NCBI GenBank assembly: GCA_937863205.1
Contig: CALMGA010000296.1
Coordinates: 1 to 29,360 of the forward strand
Length of the DNA: 29,360 bases
Source of the DNA: an uncultured Beijerinckiaceae bacterium
GTDB lineage: Bacteria; Pseudomonadota; Alphaproteobacteria; Rhizobiales; Beijerinckiaceae
Direction: 5' to 3'
Shown here: in pieces, positions 24,752 through 29,360 of the stretch
Layout of the letters: each line of letters starts with the position of its first letter
Numbering within the stretch: the stretch's first letter is position 1
Translations under genes and position numbers: made by a program
The notes under the pieces: model-generated
Databases searched by the model: none
Seen by the model: only the letters and a program-made list of their open reading frames with translations
Told to the model about the DNA's origin: nothing

Positions 24752-25723
24752 TCAGGTCGGTTCTGTGTCCGGGGGCTCGCTCGCGATGCGCTCCGGTTCG
24801 CCTTCGTCCATTCCGCTTCCCAGACGGAACTGGCTCGGCGCAGTCCCGAACTCGACCTCGAACGCCTTGCTGAACGCGCTTCGGCTCGCGTAGCCGACGG
24901 TAGCGGCGATGACCTTCACCGACAGGTCGGTGCCGCTGAGGAGACGGGCGGCGATGCGGAGGCGGACCCTGTGGACGAACTCCATCGGGCCTTGCCCGAA
25001 AGCCGCGGCGAACCGTTCCGCGAAGCTGGTCCGGCCCATGCCCGCGAGGGCGGCCAGGCTGTCGACGGAGTAACGCGCACCCGGCTGTTCGATCACCGTC
25101 AGGACGGCGCGGGCCAGCTTCGGGTTCTGTAGGGCCGCTAGGATCGGGGATGTGAAGTCGCTCGCCGCCAGTTGCTGGCGCAGGAGGATGATGAGGCACT
25201 GCTTCATCAGCACCTCCGTCATCGCTTGTGTCGCGAGATGAGGGCTCACGACCTCGGCGAGCATGAGATCGAAGGCGTAACGCAGCCCCGGATTTAAGGG
25301 AAAGGTCTCCACCATAGGAGCTTGGAACAACTCGAACAAACCCATCGCACCGGTGTGGGTGTCGGCGATCTGGCCGCACACGAAGAGCGCATCGGGGCTG
25401 CCGTCACCGGCCGTGAAGGAGATCAATCCATCACCGTGGAGGACGCAGTGATCCTCGGCGCGGACCTCACCGACGCAATCCTCGGCAGCGCCGAGGCTGT
25501 GCGAACGCCGAGCCGGTACGACGATGATGCTGTGCGGCGCGAAGGATCGCCACGGTCCTTGCCCGACCCGGAGGCTCCCGGTTCCGCGCAGCACGTAGTG
25601 CACGGTGATCGCCTCGAACGGACTGAAACTCAGGCGCCATCCTTGCTGTATGGCGCAGATGGAGAACGAGCGCAGCCGCACCGCGAGCGTGACGAGAAGG
25701 CGGTCGAGAAGATCGGCTCCCAT
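24752..25723 (-). CDS. AraC-family transcriptional regulator with cupin-type sensor domain
   Basis: 323 aa. The N-terminal half is a cupin-like ligand domain (ITVHYVLRGTGSLRVGQGPW, SIIVVPARRSHSLG). The C-terminal AraC pair of helix-turn-helices begins near residue 205: YSVDSLAALAGMGRTSFAERFAAAFGQGPMEFVHRVRLRIAARLL, then VIAATVGYASRSAFSKAFEVEFGTAPSQFR. The ribosome site at ATG 25723 is weak. It is followed after 183 bp by the catalase-like gene. Regulators of this type in alphaproteobacteria often control an adjacent oxidoreductase gene; the ligand is unknown. Confidence 0.9.
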   Translation of the reverse strand: MGADLLDRLLVTLAVRLRSFSICAIQQGWRLSFSPFEAITVHYVLRGTGSLRVGQGPWRSFAPHSIIVVPARRSHSLGAAEDCVGEVRAEDHCVLHGDGLISFTAGDGSPDALFVCGQIADTHTGAMGLFELFQAPMVETFPLNPGLRYAFDLMLAEVVSPHLATQAMTEVLMKQCLIILLRQQLAASDFTSPILAALQNPKLARAVLTVIEQPGARYSVDSLAALAGMGRTSFAERFAAAFGQGPMEFVHRVRLRIAARLLSGTDLSVKVIAATVGYASRSAFSKAFEVEFGTAPSQFRLGSGMDEGEPERIASEPPDTEPT

Positions 25724-26062
25724 GGTGGCGGACTATGCGGCATCGCTATCGAAAGCCCCAGCGCTTTACCGTGACATCGACAGCCTTGTGGGCGGCCGGA
25801 GCGCCCATTGAGGGCTAGCGGGGTTACGGCTAACGATTGACCAAGAATTGCGCGCTGCCGCCCAGACCCTCGTCCGCTGCAGGATCGAGGCGTTGATTAT
25901 CGCATTCGGGTACGTCCAATCCGAATATCTTTACACTTGTAAGCGGACCGGTAGCTTTCCACCCATGCCGGGCGCAGCCGCCACGGCTTGCAGGTCTGCT
26001 TCGAAGCAGCTCATCTCTCGCCCGAAACGACCGGCATGGGCGTCTGATTGCCTGGCCGTCCG
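25724..26062. other. Intergenic stretch without a recognisable gene
   Basis: Lower GC around 25,890-25,940. No RNA gene, repeat or coding frame with a known motif was found. It should contain the promoter of the AraC-type gene. Confidence 0.4.
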
Positions 26063-26986
26063 TCAGCCCATCGATGCCGCCGCCTCGACGACATCGCCGA
26101 TCGCATGATGATGGATCATGTGTCCGATGCCGGGCAGCCAGTCGAAGCGCGCCCGCGGCATCGCGGTCGCGGTCGCCAAGCCGTTGAGGGCATTGTTGAT
26201 GACGATATCGGCGCTGCCACCAAAAATGCGAGTGGGGACGCGGCAACCGGCATAGCACGCCGCCATCTGCGCGAGGGCGGGGCTCGAAGCCGCGGCATCC
26301 TCGCCCTCGGCGATCATCTGGTCGAAGCTGGCGGCAAGCGGGAACGGGAAGTCCTTCGCGAACGCGTCCGGCATACGCTGGGGCAGGAACATCGCGCGCC
26401 AAAGTAGCGGCAGCAGCGCGGGATCAGTGGTGACACCAGCCAGGGGAGCCAGGATGTCGCCAATCAGCGGCAAAGCCCGCGGTCCCAGCAGCATCAGTTC
26501 CATGCGCAGTTCCGGCAGGCAAAGCGGAGCGAGCACGAGGATCCCGCCGATCTCGTCGGGGTAGAGCATCGCATACGCCAGCGCGACGGCGCCGCCGTAC
26601 GAATGCCCGAGCAGAAGCGGGCGCCGCAGCCCGGTCGCGACGGCGAACTCGTGGAGAAGCTCGGCCTGGCGTAGAGGCGACGCATCGACGAACCTGCGGC
26701 GGCGGCTCAGCCCGTGGCCGGGCCGGTCCACCGCGATGACGCGGAAATGTTCGGCCAGCGCCGGTGCGGGGCCGAGCCACATGTCTTCGAGCGTCATCAG
26801 CGTGCCGTGGATGGCCAGGAGGTCGGGACCGGCCCCCATCTCCGCCCAGGCGATCGTGCAGCCGTCCCCCAGCGGCGTGATCCGGCGCGGCGGACAGCCG
26901 GCGAGGGCGGCCGGGCGTTCCGGCGGGAGAAGGTCGCAGCTCACGAGCGACCGTCGCGGCTGCTGCCCTGCCCACGCGCGAGCCAT
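26063..26986 (-). CDS. Alpha/beta hydrolase
   Basis: 307 aa as drawn from ATG 26986. An in-frame GTG at 26944 overlaps the preceding stop as GTGA and gives 293 aa; it is a plausible true start, because the first 14 residues are unconserved-looking. Motifs: LLAIHGTLMTLEDMW, VIAVDRPGHGLSRR, nucleophile LLGHSYGGAVALAYA (GHSYGG), acid in IFGGSADIVINN and base in LPGIGHMIHHHAIGD. It is probably coupled to the upstream SDR gene. Such pairs occur in lipid and xenobiotic catabolism. The substrate is unknown. Confidence 0.88.
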   Translation of the reverse strand: MARAWAGQQPRRSLVSCDLLPPERPAALAGCPPRRITPLGDGCTIAWAEMGAGPDLLAIHGTLMTLEDMWLGPAPALAEHFRVIAVDRPGHGLSRRRRFVDASPLRQAELLHEFAVATGLRRPLLLGHSYGGAVALAYAMLYPDEIGGILVLAPLCLPELRMELMLLGPRALPLIGDILAPLAGVTTDPALLPLLWRAMFLPQRMPDAFAKDFPFPLAASFDQMIAEGEDAAASSPALAQMAACYAGCRVPTRIFGGSADIVINNALNGLATATAMPRARFDWLPGIGHMIHHHAIGDVVEAAASMG

Positions 26987-27957
26987 GCCAACGCGCCGAG
27001 CGCCGCGACCGTGGCCGCCGTGGCGCGGGGGTGGAGGATGGCCCGCGTGTAAAGGCTGGTGCGCATGACGTAGCCGGGCTGCTCGCCGTGGACGGCGGCG
27101 CTGCGCTGCGGGGCATGGAGCGCGCCCTGCGGGTTGCGCGCGGCGACGCCGCGCTGTTCGAAGAAGGTGATCAGTGGGCCGATGCGGTCATACAGGCCCG
27201 GCAGCAGGCGCCGGAAGACGATCAGCGGCACGCCGCCGCCGCCCACGACCAGTTCGCGATGGGCGTGCTCCGCGCACACCTTGACGGCGTAAGCGACCTC
27301 CTCCGGCCGGTAGATCGGCGGCGGCAGCATCGGCTCCCTATCCATGTAGTTGCGCGCGCGGTTCGGCAGCGGCGAGTCGATCGAGTTCGGCTTGAGCAGC
27401 GTCACCGTGATCGGCACGCCTTCCTCGATCAGCTCCATCCGCAGCGCATCGGTGAAGCCCTTCACCGCATGCTTGGAGGCGACGTACATGCCCTGCTGCG
27501 TGAAGGCGAGATCGGAGGCGACGCTGCCGACGTTGATGATGGTGCCTCCGCCACGCTCGCGGAAGTGCTTCGCCGCGATCAGCGAGCCGTGCACCACGCC
27601 CCAGAAGTTCGTCTCCATCAGCCGGCGGTTGTCGGCCTCCGATACGTCCTTCAGCGCGCCGTAGATCGTCAGGCCGGCGATGTTGACGAAGGTGTCGAAG
27701 CCGCCGTGAACAGCGACGGCGTGATCGGCCGCGGCCTGCACCGCCTCGCGCGAGGCGACATCGGCGACGACGTAGCTGGCCCTGCCGCCCGCGGCCGCGA
27801 TGCCGGCGCACACCTCGCGCAGGTCAGCCTCGCCCCGCGCCACCAGGACGACCGCGGCGCCGGCATCGGCCAGCATCCGGGCGGTCGCGAGCCCAATGCC
27901 GCTCGTCGCCCCCGTGACGATGACGACCTGCTGCGAGATCGGCTTGCGCTTGGCCAT
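26941..27957 (-). CDS. SDR-family oxidoreductase
   Basis: 338-aa classical short-chain dehydrogenase/reductase: cofactor motif VIVTGATSGIGLATA near residue 13, NIAG in the Rossmann fold, catalytic Ser in INVGSVASDLAF and YVASKHAVKGF (YxxxK). The length exceeds the usual 250 aa because of a C-terminal tail with a short hydrophobic segment (TAATVAALGALAWLARG), possibly a membrane association helix. ATG 27957 follows GGAGAC. Its last 46 bp overlap the first ATG of the hydrolase. The subgroup looks like the SDRs that act on lipids or steroids, but the substrate is a guess. Confidence 0.9.
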   Translation of the reverse strand: MAKRKPISQQVVIVTGATSGIGLATARMLADAGAAVVLVARGEADLREVCAGIAAAGGRASYVVADVASREAVQAAADHAVAVHGGFDTFVNIAGLTIYGALKDVSEADNRRLMETNFWGVVHGSLIAAKHFRERGGGTIINVGSVASDLAFTQQGMYVASKHAVKGFTDALRMELIEEGVPITVTLLKPNSIDSPLPNRARNYMDREPMLPPPIYRPEEVAYAVKVCAEHAHRELVVGGGGVPLIVFRRLLPGLYDRIGPLITFFEQRGVAARNPQGALHAPQRSAAVHGEQPGYVMRTSLYTRAILHPRATAATVAALGALAWLARGQGSSRDGRS

Positions 27958-28222
27958 GATAAGTCTCCGGCCAAACCCGAATGCTCAGCTGGCCGGCGAA
28001 CGGGCGAGCGGGCCTAACGTTCGCGAGACATCGAGGCTGACTGAGATGCCTTTTCGCCACGTCCGCTTCCGGGCGCCGCCAAGACGTGCTGGACCGACCG
28101 CCAAGGGCGCGGTCCTGACGCATCGCCCCAACCACCGGATCAATGTCTTTCAGCACGCAGCCGATGCAACTGCCGTGACCGTTGCTGTCGCCTCGTCTTC
28201 CAGAAACCTGCTTCATTTCCGG

Positions 28223-28498
28223 TCAAGAACCTGTCATCTCCGAACGGGAGACCATAGGCTCCCGCGGCGGTGACGCGCGAAGCGCCAGCACCTCCTGCCG
28301 GCCGCTCTCCACCCATCGCGCGATGAGCTCCAGGCGGCCCGCGATGGCGCGGAACACCGCGCCGAACGCCTGGTAGTCGTCGTCATCCGGATTGGCCCGC
28401 GAGGCAAGCTCGCCGGCGCGGACCAGCCGTTTTGCATCCAGCAACGCCGACTCGCCGTAGCCGTCGAAGATCGAGTGGCCTTCCTCCTCTGGGCTCAT
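28223..28498 (-). CDS. Hypothetical 91-aa acidic helical protein
   Basis: Family not recognised. MSPEEEGHSIFDGYGE is followed by a helical region (LLDAKRLVRAGELASRA, DDDDYQAFGAVFRAIAGRLELIARWVE). No signal peptide or Cys pair is seen. Its ATG overlaps the stop of a 32-codon ORF as ATGA, and the AAA ATPase lies further upstream on the same strand, so all three may form an operon. Confidence 0.6.
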   Translation of the reverse strand: MSPEEEGHSIFDGYGESALLDAKRLVRAGELASRANPDDDDYQAFGAVFRAIAGRLELIARWVESGRQEVLALRASPPREPMVSRSEMTGS

Positions 28499-28593
28499 CG
28501 TGTCAGCCCGGCATGATCGACGACGATCTTTGCTCCCGTGGTTTTGCCGCTCGTGACATCACGATCCACCACCCTTCTGACTGTACTCGACAT
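28495..28593 (-). CDS. 32-aa small ORF coupled to the 91-aa gene
   Basis: Encodes MSSTVRRVVDRDVTSGK, then TTGAKIVVDHAGLTR. A strong GGAGGT lies 6 nt before ATG 28593, and the stop TGA overlaps the next ATG. The perfect ribosome site and overlap argue for real translation, at least as a leader that couples the 91-aa gene. The RDVTSGK segment faintly recalls short antitoxin-like proteins (RDAKTGRFV), which is only a hint. Confidence 0.55.
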   Translation of the reverse strand: MSSTVRRVVDRDVTSGKTTGAKIVVDHAGLTR

Positions 28594-28644
28594 GGGGCAA
28601 CCTCCACCTCTCCTGCGCTCCCTTCGATCAAGGCTTGTCGGTCC

Positions 28645-29360
28645 TTAGTGCAGGATCTCCGGTTTTCGCCTGCGGCTCGCTCCCGGTGTGCCGGTGCGCT
28701 CTGCCCGCGCCGTCGTGACCGCGGCGCTGAGGCTCGCCGCATCGTCGCGACCCAGCATGCGGCAGTGCTGCCGCGCCAGCACCACGTCGGCCACCGCCGC
28801 CCCGCACGCCCGCCAGCCGGCCGGCGGCTCGCAGCCGAGCAGCACCGACCAGGCCAGCCGCTCCTGCGCCGGCGACAGTGCATCACCGAAAGCGAGCACG
28901 AAGGCGAAACGGCGTCGCGCGGCCGGATCGATCGCGGTCACGTCGTTGGTCGTCGTGAGCAGCGGCACAGCGGGATGGTCGTCCAGCGCCAGCAGCCAAG
29001 CGTCGGTGAGGCTGCGCACCAACAAGGCGTTGTTGCCGCTGTCGCCCGGCACGCGCCGGCCGGCGATGACCTCGAACTCGTCGGCGAGGAGCACCTCGCC
29101 CTCGTCCGCCGCCCGCCGCCACAGCTGCCGCACCAGCCGCTCCGTCGCGCCCCACGCCCGCGCCAGGAAGTCCGCCGGCGTGATCACGCGCATGGGTCCG
29201 GCGCCCGCCATCCTGCCGGCGAGCGCACGGACGTAAGCGCTCTTGCCGCCGCCGGGCGGGCCATGGGCGAGCACGCGGGCGCCGCGCGACGCGGCCTCGT
29301 CCGCGTGCGCCAGCAGCGCGAGCGCGTCGCTGCCGCACACCAGCAAGCGCGGGTCGAAGC
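28645..29360 (-). CDS. AAA-family ATPase, N-terminus beyond the window
   Basis: The frame is open to the edge (FDPRLLVCGSDALALLA...), so the start lies outside. Walker A VLAHGPPGGGKSAYVRALA, a pore-like region ADFLARAWGATERLVRQLW, Walker B EVLLADEFEVIAGRR (DE), sensor 1 PLLTTTNDVTAIDPAARRRFAFVLAF with the arginine-finger Args, and a small C-terminal lid. It resembles the C-terminal ATPase half of a bacterial AAA family that couples FDP..LN.D-type starts with Walker domains. The partner or substrate is unknown. Two small genes follow on the same strand. Confidence 0.85.
   Translation of the reverse strand, partial: FDPRLLVCGSDALALLAHADEAASRGARVLAHGPPGGGKSAYVRALAGRMAGAGPMRVITPADFLARAWGATERLVRQLWRRAADEGEVLLADEFEVIAGRRVPGDSGNNALLVRSLTDAWLLALDDHPAVPLLTTTNDVTAIDPAARRRFAFVLAFGDALSPAQERLAWSVLLGCEPPAGWRACGAAVADVVLARQHCRMLGRDDAASLSAAVTTARAERTGTPGASRRRKPEILH

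Noticed and set aside
27031..28017. 328-codon plus-strand frame opposite the SDR gene
   Set aside because: Antisense shadow; the SDR motifs on the minus strand decide the coding strand.

Overview
The window is GC-rich DNA from an alphaproteobacterium, most likely a Rhodospirillales- or Rhizobiales-type soil or water organism. The case rests on strong GC bias at third codon positions, a phasin, two tandem ferritin-like proteins, remnants of hybrid histidine kinases with typical alphaproteobacterial sequence, and the set of insertion sequences. No species can be named from the sequence alone.

Left flank (1-4,221): metabolic genes. On the minus strand are a truncated HSL-type alpha/beta hydrolase, a glutathione S-transferase and an MmgE/PrpD-family protein with a twin-arginine-like leader. 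Divergent from them is a D-2-hydroxyacid dehydrogenase.

Middle (about 4,340-16,420): a dense patch of mobile DNA. In order it holds: (i) an IS91-type element whose integrase and HUH/Y2 transposase share one reading frame, with an antisense, internally deleted group II intron splitting the transposase between its HUH motif and its catalytic tyrosines; (ii) an isolated phasin gene; (iii) an IS5/IS427-type element with a canonical -1 frameshift heptamer; (iv) an AT-rich strip and an integrase fragment; (v) an IS110-type element with a long non-coding leader, a candidate bridge RNA; (vi) a DUF4142 gene; (vii) an invertase/resolvase gene carrying two in-frame TGA codons and ending in a 26-bp dyad; (viii) an intact IS21-type element (istA/istB) bounded by a perfect 7-bp target duplication, so probably a recent insertion.

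Segment 16,729-22,600: an alpha/beta hydrolase, debris of hybrid histidine kinases, and two direct copies of a short 210-aa tyrosine recombinase 3,692 bp apart. They flank a receiver-domain fragment, a small cysteine-rich secreted protein and a two-gene ferritin-like operon, in the layout of a composite mobile unit. The two copies share a 245-bp block with no differences, set in flanks that differ by about 10%, which looks like gene conversion. Both have a hairpin that would hide the ribosome binding site.

Right flank (22,780-29,360): a secreted methionine-rich peptide; a 5' relic of the same IS91-type family abutting a catalase-like haem protein gene; an AraC-family regulator; an overlapping SDR oxidoreductase/alpha-beta hydrolase pair; and an AAA ATPase (running off the window) followed by a tightly coupled 32-aa ORF and a 91-aa protein.

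Taken together, the passenger genes among the mobile elements (DUF4142, ferritin-like pair, catalase-like protein, Met-rich peptide, phasin) have a stress, redox or metal flavour. I see no CRISPR array, restriction system or recognised defence system. The least-described structures are the integrase-flanked ferritin segment and the AAA/32-aa/91-aa cluster.
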